Shown piece by piece: positions 22,490 to 34,553 of a stretch of 64,000 bases of DNA (positions are counted from its first letter, which is position 1; each line of letters begins with the position of its first letter). The notes under the pieces were generated by a model that had not been told where the DNA came from, ran no database searches, and saw nothing but the letters and a program-made list of their open reading frames with translations. This DNA is from Otis tarda (Eukaryota > Chordata > Aves > Otidiformes > Otididae), in contig CM048557.1 of NCBI GenBank assembly GCA_026413225.1, forward strand, positions 1,674,001-1,738,000, written 5' to 3'. The translations under genes were made by a program, and so were the position numbers.

Positions 22490-25400
22490 TTAGTCACAGC
22501 ATACTTTTTTTTTTCCTAAACAATTCTTTTATTTAAGGAAATCTATTCATCCTAAAGAGACAGATAAAAGATGAAATCACAAATGAGTGGTAGTTGAGAG
22601 CTGCATAGCCTGGGATTATTAAGAAATTTTCATAGTGACTATGAACTATTACAGAAAATTTGGTGTCCTAAATATTTTCCCCATCTGCATTTCAGATTAA
22701 CTAATTTGCTGCATGTTACTTTTTCTATTTACTATTTTAAGCCTAACCTTTTTTTTAAATTTGTTTGAATATCAGCAAAATTTACAATATAATACTGCAA
22801 CAAAGACAAAAGCTTTATGTAGTACTGCTACTCAGACAAAGTCCAGAATAAAGGAGAAGCAGCTTCACCCTTTATTTGCCATTGGACCAAACCCTTGCTC
22901 ATTTTTGGGGAATGCAGGACCTCCTCCCTCTTGATGCAATCTCACATAGCAAATCAGCACAGAAGAAAAAAAGGAGAATTCAGGCCTGGAGTAACAGTCT
23001 TCCCTAAATCTTAATTGTTACATTTAGAACAAAGGGTCCTTTTGCTCTTCTATTCCACTTATCTGCTCCTAGACAAATCCTGCTTTCAGCTGTAATCTTG
23101 AACTATCACTTGTACAGCCAGCCATCTAAGTGCCAAAGAGTTCATCCTCTGCCAAGCTAGAGCCTACTGGGAAAAAACACGTGCACGGCACATGCCAAGT
23201 GCAGAAGCAAAAAGTGGGCATAGCAAAAAGCAGATCTGTGATCTGTGTAATAATGCTCAAAATCAGAAAAAAAAAAAAAAGAGTTTGAGACTTATGAAAG
23301 TTTAGAGCTGAGATAATGCATACTGAATCTAGCACTCACATGTAGCAAATTCTTCTTTCCCAATGCTGGGGCTCATCTGACAAGATCTGGCTACCTTTGT
23401 TTACACAGGGGGAATCACGCTAAGCACCATTCGCAAAAATTCCCAGTTAGTGCTGCAGTTCCTTCTTAACAGCAGTGAGGCTCAGCCCAGCCAGATGAAG
23501 GGGACCAAAAGCTTGGGACAGACTTCACTGGTATAGATCAGCCAGTCAGTCATGGCCTGGCAAACTGAAAGGTGTCCCTGTCCTTTCTAGAAAATTGCCA
23601 ACTGGATTGCCGTGGCAGGTTCCCTGTAGGGCTAGAACAGTAATTTTTGTGGGATGCTCACATCTTATGTGCTGTGTTGCGATGGTGCAGTACAGAACAC
23701 ATCCAAAGGCCCACGTAATTCAGCCAACCTTTTTTTCCCAGTGAAAATATTTCAAACACCTACACAAATATGCACAAAACTCCCACGATGCTGTAGAGTA
23801 CAAGGGAGACAAATGAACTCTGATTACTTAGACGCAAATAAGCAGCTTTGTCCTCACAAAGATGTGATGTAGAGATTCTATTAATGAGAAGTTTGCCCTA
23901 TGGTCAAAATGTGATTCCCGTTGCAATTAACCCTGAAATTCCACTGACTTTAAGTACAATGAGATTTTTTTGGCTCCCAGTTTATTATTAAACTTTGAAA
24001 AGCCACCAGAGTTGATAAAGACTTCAGGGCTGAATTGAGTTGCCAATTGCAGTAAATTATTCATAGGAGCTGGTTTATCATATAGCAAAAGTTATAGTAA
24101 GATGTTCAACTTAACACTGAGGGATAAATTGCCAAGTCCCCACTGGAAGTTTAAAGCAATACACACCAATTTTCAGGCTGAAAGCCGTTTGTAATCCTTA
24201 TGGCAATATTCCCAGATGAAATCATGCTGGAGACTGGTACATGACTCTGCATTTATAATAAGCAAACTGAATGCTCAGCACCAGCAGTATTTATTTGCTA
24301 CTCTGCTTTTGGAATATAACTGAGGGATAAGAAGCCTGATTCACCACTACTTTATTCCATCTTTGAACCTTATTTTTCTTCAAATGAGTCCATGAAGTCA
24401 TTTATTTTCAGGAGTAATACATTAACATATTAGGTCCAAAGTCTCACAGCAGATTCATACTTGACTACAAATCCAGCTAAAGAGCAGTCTGGTGCATTCC
24501 AGTAAATCCAGATTTAGCTAACATTGCTGTTACTTGGCTATTGTCCCTGACTTTTATTCCAGGATTTCTTGTTACATAAAAACATGTGAACAAAAGAACA
24601 TCCCAGCCCTGATGAGAAACTTGACAGAATCCAAGTTCATTATGAATAACACAAATACATCACTAAGATAAAAATCAAGTGTCTTCCCATTTACTGTTCC
24701 TGTAGGAAGTGACAGGAGAGAGAGACTGTGCTGTCCTGTAGCCACAACCAGCAGCATTGCTGCGTCTTATGCTGCCCTAAAAGACTTACTGCTGAAGAAG
24801 TACAAGCACAAGAACACAGGCTGAGAATTACAGAAAGTTATCCCTAAGCCATAGGTCAAGCTTTAGAAGACTCATGTGTTTTCAGGTAGGTTTCCAACTG
24901 GCACAGGCTGATGATAGAACTTTAAAACAATTAAAACCATATGTTATCCATGTTGAGGATCTATTCACTAAGAAACTTGCCTTACTGACAAGCTGACATA
25001 CACCTAGTATACCAAGTGTAGCAACACCATAATTTAGACTTAAACTGTAAAGCATGTAAGGAGGAAACTACTGTTTCACTTCAGTGTTTAGATTTGCATC
25101 TACTGAATTAACCCACCGGCATCCTGATTATCTGACCTACTCACTCTTCTTCATGCCTATGCCACTAACTAACTTTTGAACTCTAAGCAACAATCAATAT
25201 TTGATAGCAATAAAGCCAAGGTGCTCAGAAACTTTAAATAATATAATGTGATGCTACAAATACAGGCTTAAAGACACAAAAATGTTAACATTGTCTTAAT
25301 AGAAAACAGACAGGAACTCAATGCCTGACTTCTTTATTTAAATTCATGAACCTATACTGCAGTGGAATATCTAGTTCTGCTGTTCCTTACTTTGGTATTC

Positions 25401-28400
25401 TGCTTTGGTTTTATTTAAAACAAGGAAATAAAAATCCTCTTACTTAAGCTCCACGTTTTAAATTGAATAGAACTGTCAATGATTGTTTTTATATATGCTT
25501 TAAGTATGTACTTCCGTAGTTTTCCTAATGCTGGTAACTACAGAATTAACAAGACCTGCATAAATTAAAATTTTACTTGATTCACTTCCCAAAGCTTCTC
25601 TTGGTTTTGCTCTTATCTCTGCACAAGATTTCAAACTCTTCCACAAGAAAAAAATAAAAGGTAATAAAAAAAAAATTCAGAGCCATTCTAGCATAGACAA
25701 CTGTGTCCTTTTCAAAAAAAAAAAAAGTATGCTGTCTTACGGCTCCTGTGACTTTGTCATATCTGAATTTTCCTTTTCCCTCTCCCACCAATCCCTCTTT
25801 ACCCTTCACAGTTTTCTTTGTGGATTCCCACAGAATCCCTTGTCTGTCTTACCCTGTTTTCTTCTCCTTCAACACATACTCATCTGCAAACAAACTCAGT
25901 CATCATCCCCATATGCTGATGCACGTACTTTACACTAGAGTTGACTCCTCCCGGCCAAATTAAAATCTGAGCTAGTTCACTGTGTATAAGCATTTGGTAG
26001 CTCAGCATCAAGAGGTTTAAAAGCACATTTTTACCTTATCATAGCTACACTCAAATGCTTCACATTCCTATGTGAAGCATAGTCACATCCAGGTAATCAT
26101 GTATTTATATACCGCACATCTTCATCCTGAACCTCTTCCAAAGTCATCAAATCTTGCTATATAGCTTTTTTTTTTTTTTTCCCCTGCAAAACATCTCTAA
26201 AATACAGCTATTCCACTCAAAGTTGACCCTTGCTGGATTCCCTCACTGATGTGAACACTCATGCCCTCTTCAAATCCATCCTGAATGCTTTTGAAAACTT
26301 GGTTTTCAGGTTGCCTTTCATGAAGGCAACATCCTTCCACTTGTTCTGTTTTCCATGCTGCACAAACTCAACTCCTCCTCTTCCTACTTATCAGCCTAGG
26401 AAGTATCAAAAAGTTATCTTCCAAATCCTAATTAGATCAGGAGGTTAGCCTTCATTGGTCACATTTTTCAAGCAAATATTCCTGGAAGCTAGGAGAAGTA
26501 ATGCTGGCATCTTCCATGGAACTTATCTTCATCTGCATGTTGCACAGAATTTCCCTTTTGCCCAGATGTCTCAAAAAAAAAAAAAAAAAACCAAACCAAC
26601 AAAAAAACCCAACCCCAAAAACCAACCAAACAATAATTTTGCTGAGGTACCAAAAGCATTATCCAGGAATGCTACGTCAGTACCTCACAGCATTCCCTTC
26701 TCATCTCTGTCATAATCTCCTGTTCCTAATATTCTACTTGTAGACTTTCAGACTTCAGCTCTTCCAAGTCAAGTGCATACTGTAGTACTAGTATGTAACG
26801 CTAGGGATGAGTCAGGTAGCTTACCACTTCTCAGAAAAAAAATGTATTTCCCCTAGTGGTATAAACTTCTGAATGTCTGCTAAAATAAATTGTTATTTCT
26901 ACTATTACTACTTTTTTTTGTCTAAATCAAATTTGATAAAATCTTGTGTCTGCAGCTATTAAGTAAAGTCAGGCAAATTACAAGCAAGTGCCACACCTTC
27001 TTAATTAAGATACTCTACTAACATCTTGATCTCAAGGGCTTGTGGGTTCTTTTTGGTTGTTGGTTTTTTTTTTTTTTTAATCCAGTCCTGTTGTCTTTAA
27101 TCGTGTATGGTAGTGAACAGTGACTATGACAGAGGTCCTTAATTCCTCTTGGCTTATGCAAGTGCTGTGAACTTTTGGCATTTTGTGAAGGGGACACAGT
27201 AAGGTTCACATGTACAACTTTGCAAAGAATTCCCAGCTCCCTACAGATATTAGTTAACCCCTACGCCTACTGGATCTCCTGGCCCTACTGAAAGCAATAA
27301 CAAATCTGTTTCTAATTTCAGACAAACCAGATCTCACCAGTTTTTCTTAGGATCATGCATACATTTAACGTTTCCAGACATACCACATCGACACCAACAT
27401 AAGCAAGTACAAGAAAAATTTTCTAAAAATTACTTACTTTGGTGCTGAAGGCAATAAAATACAGACATTAGAACCATTAGAAAAGGAAAATAAAAATGCA
27501 GCACATTTCAACCTAAGCTGGTTAGTGAAAGTCTGATTATCTTTTGTTTGTTTAGGCTACCAGCAGGGATATACTTATTCCTCCCTACAAAACAAAACAT
27601 CCACAAGAGTTCATCAGTCAAACTTAACTTTATAAAGTGACCTTCTTGTAAGCACCTTTGAAAGAATAAATTGAAATGCAAAAGCAACTGTTTTTAATAT
27701 ATTTTTAAAATCTCAGTAAACATAGTAGTTTTCAGTGTGTTTCTAGAACATGCAAAGGGGTGAATCCCATAGCAAGAAGAATGGGGCTTGAATTTATTCA
27801 CAGCAAACCTAAAATAAGTCTGATGTAATTCCACTGAAATAAAATGAACTGTGAGGATTCAAGACAGTCTTTCCGCCTCTTTGGATGTGATAAAGTTTAT
27901 AAATTATACATAACAAGCAGCATTCATACACTGACCTAAATGAAAACATATGCTGATTTTACTCTACAAGGCTGCAGTCAGAACACAAGTGGAACATTTT
28001 GTCAAGACTGAAGTGAAGCTGGAACCTAAAGATCCCGTAGGACCCAGAGAATGTAAAGCAGTGAGAGGTGCTTCATACTAAGATTTCAAAAATCAACTAG
28101 ATCTTATGGGAAGGTGGGCTACCTGTCATTCCATTAGGTCTAGGCTAGCAGAGTAGCTGAAGCAAAGCTATAAAGGACCAACTAAAGACTTAAGTTACAA
28201 TGGAGTGAATACACTGAAATTAATATGCAAATTAAAGCTGAAGTAGTATAATAGCCTAGGGCATCCCACAGTCTGTCATGGCTCTCTGACCGAAGGGAAG
28301 TTCTGAGATTTTCACCTAGTCCTATTAGCAGTGTTTCCTTCAGCAGCAGTTTCAACCTCCCACTTGACCTCCTAACCTCTCCGTGCTTGTTGTGAAATAA

Positions 28401-28942
28401 TTATACTCTAAAAGTCTTATTATAGGCATTATAAAACCCGTAAATTAGTTTGGAATGCCATGTGGCGACCTATGAGATGAGCAGCACTAGCTGTCTGGAG
28501 TACTACCAATATTCTAATACAGTGAACTGATTAGAAAATCCTCTTCAGTGCAGGAGAGGACCTCAAAATAAACACCAAAACAAGGAAAATAATTTTACTT
28601 TGTTTAAACACAGAAATGCGAAAGAAACTCAGCACAGACGTACAGCGCTCTCACAGACAATTTTCTTCAGTTTTCAGTCTCTCACATGCCTTCAGTTGTA
28701 TGGCTGAGATTGTGACATATTGCCATCTGGGAACTCCATCTTGAAGGCTTATTACTTGCAGGTATATTGTGCATTTCCATATACAGAACATACAGTGCTG
28801 CAGGTTTGGTGGTAAGAAGTTCTCTTACCAAGCTCTGCCACTTCAGCAGTTCAATGGGTACTTCTGTAGTTCTTTCCCAGGTTAGAATTGGTCACCCTGA
28901 CATTATTAAAGTTTGCAGAGGTTTTGCCTCAGGTTTTCATGT
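22490..28942. other. Intron of GALNTL6, no element recognised
   Basis: AT-rich unique-looking sequence. Simple tracts are A runs at about 23265-23280, 25714-25726 and 26573-26591 (the last continuing into CCAAACC-type A/C repeats) and T runs at about 26166-26180 and 27065-27079. A perfect 11-bp inverted repeat is at 26055-26080. No exon of the host gene and no transposon was recognised. Confidence 0.5.
26055..26080. repeat. 11-bp inverted repeat with 4-nt loop
   Basis: ATGCTTCACAT and ATGTGAAGCAT flank TCCT. A short hairpin of unknown meaning. Confidence 0.6.
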
Positions 28943-29194
28943 CATATTGTCCTGGTTTCAGCAGGGATGGAGTTAATTTTCTCCTCGGTAGCCGGTGTGT
29001 TTTGGATTTCGTGTGTGAAGAATGTTGATAAAAGCACTCTGATGATACGAGCTGTTGTTAGTGAGACCAAGGACACTGTCTGGCTTTCCAAGTCTTGTTA
29101 ACGTGCAGATGCGGGAAGCTGGGAGAAAGACAGACAGAATAATTGATCCAAACTGGCCAAAGAGAGTATTCCATGCCATAAACGTCATGCTCAG

Positions 29195-29202
29195 TACATA
29201 AG
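29195..29202 (+). promoter_or_regulatory. TATA-like element of the second solo LTR
   Basis: TACATAAG about 250 bp into the LTR, followed by GTGGGGGTTGCC. Position suits a U3 promoter; the match to TATA is weak. Confidence 0.3.
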
Positions 29203-29472
29203 TGGGGGTTGCCCATGGGAGGGGCATTCTTTTCGGGCACCCTTGGCATCCTTTTCTTCTTTCTTGCTTGCTGGCATCGTTCCCTCTACCTTGCTAGCTT
29301 GCTCTCCCCTCTTTGCTTGCTGCTCGATGTTGTTTCTGTGATTGCTGCTGAGGACGGGCTGCGTCAGTCATTTGAACATTGGGTGGTGAGAAATTGTACA
29401 TTGTTCATTTTGTATATTTTGTATGTATTAATATCCTTATATCCTGTTAGCTTTGTAGTGTTTAGCATTTTT

Positions 29473-29478
29473 AATAAA
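29473..29478 (+). promoter_or_regulatory. Polyadenylation signal of the second solo LTR
   Basis: AATAAA followed by CTGTTTTTATC, about 115 bp before the LTR end. Confidence 0.6.
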
Positions 29479-29598
29479 CTGTTTTTATCTCAACCCACGA
29501 GTTTTTCTTTCTTCCCAATTTCTCTCCCCCGTCCCACTGGGTAGGGGGAGGGTGAGTAAGAAATTGTGTGGTGATCCGGGCTAAACCACCACACATAT

Positions 29599-32500
29599 AC
29601 AGTATAATTACAGAACATGCAAATACTATATATGTCCTACTTTCATGCTCAGTAGTATTATTTTTAATAAATTACTCCATAGCAAATGAAATCTCTGCCA
29701 GGTTTAGTAGCCATACATTTAGCATTTAAAAATATCAGTGGCAATTTGTCATAATATGAATAAAATTTCAGACATCTGATGTCTATGTCATGACTTCCTT
29801 TTCTTTAATTGACTTAAGTTACTTAACAGCCAAGTTCGCAACAGTGTATTAGTGGAGGATGAGTTAGTTTCAATACTAATAATGCAGACATGATGGATAA
29901 CCATAAAAAAAACAAAGAGCAGAGAGCACCTGTACCATTTTTTGTTGGTCATTTCTGTCATTGACAGTTGAGCTTTTCTCTTTTTATAGAAGGTGAAATT
30001 GTCACTTACATTTCACTTTAAGCTTGTGCTAATTGCTTTAATAGATGAGGGCCTTTGGCATCGTTATTCAGGGGTGAGAGATGCAGATTGGTGTGGCTCT
30101 CACAGGAGACCAAAGGAAATTTACTCTGTTCCCACCCTGGAAAGTTCGGTAGTATTTCCCCTCTTAAACCAAGTTAAGCCCATTAAGCTGAAGAAAAGAA
30201 TTTCTGATATTTTAAATGGACAGCATCAAAATCAAAGCAAATCCTTAAATACACTAGCCAACAGAAAGTAAAAACATTATTCCTTAGTTGCAAAGGATCT
30301 ATTTCAAAAGACAAAGACTATCACTTCAACTGATTTGGTTAAATCTTTATTGTTGGTCTCTCTATAGAGACTGACAGAAGGTCATGAAATTATATCCCAT
30401 CCAACTGTATCCTAAAAGAAAATTTCTTTCCTGAAACATTTTTAAGCCTTCTAAGGCAAGTGGAGAAATATATGTACCTTAACAGAAATGGCACTTTTCC
30501 TGCCCACCAAAGGAAGTAGTGAAGTCGTGGCTACACCATTTGCAGGGTGAGAGCAAATGTCACTCAGAGAAAGAAGTCGGCATCTAAATTTTAAATGAAG
30601 AGTCTGTATACTATGACCTCACACAAAAACTGTAGCTTCAGTTCTGCTTGTTTTCATGAATAAATTGCAAAGTTCACAAAGGTCTGCAAACAAAATTGAA
30701 ACATATCTCCAGCTGGAATACTGTACTCACATCCCAGAGATCCCTCCTTTCTGCTTCTCCTCTGCTCACCAAGAAAAGGGCAAGGAAAAGTATCACCTGA
30801 TACATTTTCATCTCTGAATGTACTTGTAGTGCTAATGGCATTTTTTTAAAGGAAACATGAAATGAAATGAGATAGAGGTAACCATACACAAAGATTTTTA
30901 CCATGAGTATTTAAGTGTTAAAAAGACTTTCTAGACTAGGAACAAATAAATAAATAAAGCTGTTTAAAAAGCATAAAATTGCTTTCATGTCAAGCAGGAC
31001 ATTAATGCCAGTTCAACTGTCCTAGCTGTGTGGGAAGCCTTACTGTGCTTGGCCGAGTGAACTTCATTTCTCCTGTGACTGAAAACATTGCCAACTTTGT
31101 ATTGTGCCCCTTGCACAAATCAGGCTGTAAAACTTGGCAAGAAATGAAACAGTAAATACTGTGATACTCAAAAGCAGATTGCTTAACTGTGCAAATAGTA
31201 CGATACCTGCCCACCCCTCCCATTTTCATTAATTAAGGCTTGATTTCTGGGGTCTTCAATCATAATGTGAAGGCTCGCATATAAACTTAGGCCTTACAGG
31301 TACTCACAGGCCAAGTCAGAGAGGCTCAGCTTTTCTGAGCAACAGCTTGTCAGGTAGATGAGGCAGCAAAGTAAAACCAACAGCTCTAAAAGATGACCTT
31401 CAAGTACAACAGTGAATAGCTAAAACAGCTACACTAAGCTTCAGGCTGCCGAGGTATTACTAGGCTGTTAGGCTAAACTGCCTTCATCACAAAAGGCAGA
31501 TTACGTCACAGATTTTCCCCCACATTTTCTGCCTGTTTTAGGAGCCTTTAATTTATTATCTGAAGTAGATTATCCTATAATGGTATCTGCAGGACATAGA
31601 TCTAAAGAAGAAACCCTCTGACTTGCTATTTAGAATTAATACAAAAACTACGCACATCAGTCACTCATAATTAAAAGTCACTGAATATTTACAATATAAA
31701 TAATACTGTTCTTTCAGGACTCTTTTAAGTAAATTCATTTTACAACATCCTGTTGATTGGTCTAAAACAACAACAATTACTACTGTTAGCAGCTTCCTAA
31801 TTTCCATATGAATAAAAACACTAAGGTTTATTACAATTGTCTATTGTACAATAAACTACTTCATGATTTGTACTATTTTGCACAGCAGATTTTGCACAGC
31901 TAATTCATCCCAAAGTGCAAATACATGTCCACACATGGGCCCTCTAGGACCAGATCTTCCCTAGGAGTGCAGGGGTGGCAGGGGCACACACTGGGGAAAT
32001 AGTGGTTTGGGAATTAACTGCTCCCTCCCTGCTCCTCCCCTCCTTCCCATGGGACAATGACCCACGCCCACGACAGAGGAAATGCTGTGCTAAGGCACTG
32101 CCAAGGAGAGACACACCACTGCAGTCCTGACCCATGCCAAACAGTCAGGAAGGGAGGGAGTGACCTCCCAGTTCCTAGATACTAGGCTCCAAGGCCCAGG
32201 TAGCCTATGTAGAAGCTTATGAAAGAGATAATTCAATACTCACATCCTGTGCTTTCCACTGGGCTGTCATGACCACAAAGCTAGTGTAATCCGCTGTGCC
32301 AGCAGCTATGTCCTGAGTTTTGTGGGCACCCCAATGGAGGAGGTGACTGCAGATTGTAGGGTCTACAATCTCCTGCTGTGGGTCTTGGAAGCCTTACCAT
32401 TCTGTGGTAGACACATGCTGGCCTCACACTGTCAAGGCTCTTGGATTTCTCAGCAAAAGGGAGATTTCTCCCACAATGCACCCTGCTTACAGTAAGATTA

Positions 32501-34464
32501 CTACATGGGAATATTTATTTCACTGAGTGGGTTTCTCTGTATTGTACATATTATGTTGGTCTGTGACATGAATTAAACATAGCAAAACCAGAGAAGAGCA
32601 CAGCTAAGTTTAACTCAAAGCCACATTAAATGTACTTAGCTTTTCTCTGAAACAAAAACAGACTGGACTAAAACGTCAGATTTTCAGTCAATAAATGGCA
32701 GGTCCAGATCCTTCCTCGGTATGCATCTGGAGGACAGAACTACAACTAACTACAAGTTATTTCCTTCAGCATGCTCCTTTCCAAAAACACTGTTGTTATC
32801 CTCATAAGCAGAATCACAGGGGAGCAATTTGTCAGAGAATTTCCAGTACAACTCACTCTATGACTTATACTTGTCAGATTCATAGTAGGAAAGAAACTTG
32901 GAGAGTTAAAAATTACACTACCAACTTCTTGGGAATTCCAGATAAGCTCTCACGGTCTGCTTCAAGACAACAGAGTTCTTTCCTTGTGAACTAAACTGCA
33001 TCAGCCCTGAAAGCAGGTTACAGAAAATTTTATTCCCGCAACATTCAAAGAACAACTTGGAGGATGAATGGCAAGTTGAGGTCACAGGCTACATATTTAT
33101 CTGAGATGCTAAATCAGACTAATGTACCTAATCCTGATACAGTGTTGAACACAATCTGACCTGTTAAGATCCAACTGTAGAGTTTATTACAGTTTTGTGC
33201 TTGTAGTCACTGAAGGGAAGAAAAATATTTTGAAGACCTGGAAGAAAACCAATCTGAGTCCATGTGGACCCATCTGTTTTTGCATCAAAGGTAAGTGAAA
33301 GCAATGTCTTCACATCAGTGATCCAGCTTTCCAGCTTTTAGTTTACAAACCTGGAGAAAAAGTTCTTCCATTTCGTAAGATTAGAACTTCATGTGTGCAG
33401 AACTGTTGCTAAGCAGCCTTTTAATATACATGAATTTAGGTTTTTTACTCAGCTGTTCCACCGTTCAGGAGGAGAGGTCAAATTCTGACGTCTTTCCCTA
33501 AGCATCTCTTCATAAGCACTCCCGAATCTTCTGTACAAAGTCTCTTTTTGCAAAGGAATCCTTTTAACTAATTAGCATTTCTTAGATGACTTGCATCCAT
33601 TTGCACTTGTGATACAAAATGTTTCCTAATCACAGGAGTACTGCTCTTTATTTACATTACTTTGATGCTTTTTTCCCCCAACTATCAACTTAGTATTAAG
33701 GAACTCAAACGTTCTCAGATTTCATTACCTCAATGTATGTACATGAAGCGAGCTGCCCTCTCTTTACACTGACCTTACACTCTCTACTGCACATCGGGCA
33801 CTGGAACTGATCTCCTGGTTGCACAAAGTGTATCTCTGACTTCTCTGAAGCTGTTCTGCATTTCAAGCCTGATCTACATTTCATGGGTGTTAGCCAGGTA
33901 GTGTTTTATTAGGCATTAACTGAAATACTTGGGCCAGCCTTACTGAAATTAGAGTTTTAGTCATTGTCCTGTTAGCCTAAAGTACTCCGAGTTTATCCTT
34001 CATGGTTAGCCGGAAGGCTTCATCCTAATTGTTGTATGCATTATTGAATCACAGTTGCTACTGTTTCATACTGAAGATGAAATAGTTTTATGGATTACTT
34101 CATTTGATTACAGTTACCTTATTTCCTTAATGTTTGGTTTGCCCACTTTAAAGAGTTAAGAACAGGTGTCAGAAATATTCGTGATTCTTTTATATCTGTC
34201 TCAATTCTTGGGGAACTTCTAGCCTTTTAGGGAAGTGATGGTTACCTGAAGCCATGGAACTTTTTTCCTGACAGGAACTTTTCTTCAGCCTTGGCCACAC
34301 ACAGTCCTTGGCTTGGGGTTGGCAAATTCGGGAAGAGACAGAATTATTTCAATGCCACTTATATTTATGCCCATACAGGTAAGTCTTCAGTTGCCCAAGA
34401 TGAGCTGGGTTTCATCTGCTTTGTACCGACAGAATAGGAAAAGATAGTATCATGAGATGGCACC
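29599..34464. other. Intron of GALNTL6, no element recognised
   Basis: Mostly AT-rich. The stretch 31935-32480 is clearly richer in G and C and includes a small perfect inverted repeat (GATTGTAG, GGT, CTACAATC at about 32352-32370). I recognise no protein family or transposon in it. Confidence 0.45.
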
Positions 34465-34553
34465 TTGCTCTAGCCTGACCCAGCTTGAGCAGAGGGGCTG
34501 AACTAGATGATCTCCAGAGGTACCTGCCTTCCTCAACCATTCTGTTCTGGGAA
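34465..34553 (+). mobile_element. Degraded CR1 LINE 3' end
   Basis: The sequence around GGGGCTGAACTAGATGATCTCCAGAGG, followed by CCTTCCTCAACCATTCTGTTCTG, matches the CR1 3' UTR and a decayed octamer tail. It is heavily mutated and short, so it is an old insertion. Left limit is approximate. Confidence 0.65.

Larger units (their letters stand above)
28948..29593 (+). mobile_element. Solo LTR of an avian ERV (ERVL-like), 646 bp
   Basis: It starts TGTCCTGGTTTCAGCAGG and ends GGCTAAACCACCACA, a terminal pair I recognise from an abundant bird ERV LTR family. It is flanked on both sides by CATAT (28943-28947 and 29594-29598), a 5-bp target duplication. AATAAA at 29473-29478 and TACATAAG at 29195-29202 show plus orientation, antisense to GALNTL6. 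No internal retroviral genes are present. Short open frames across it (28913-29544) have no known coding meaning. Placement in ERVL is from recall of the LTR termini and the duplication length. Confidence 0.9.

Noticed and set aside
29209..29544. 111-codon plus-strand frame with hydrophobic segments
   Set aside because: It lies wholly inside the second solo LTR; hydrophobicity reflects its T-rich U5-like sequence.
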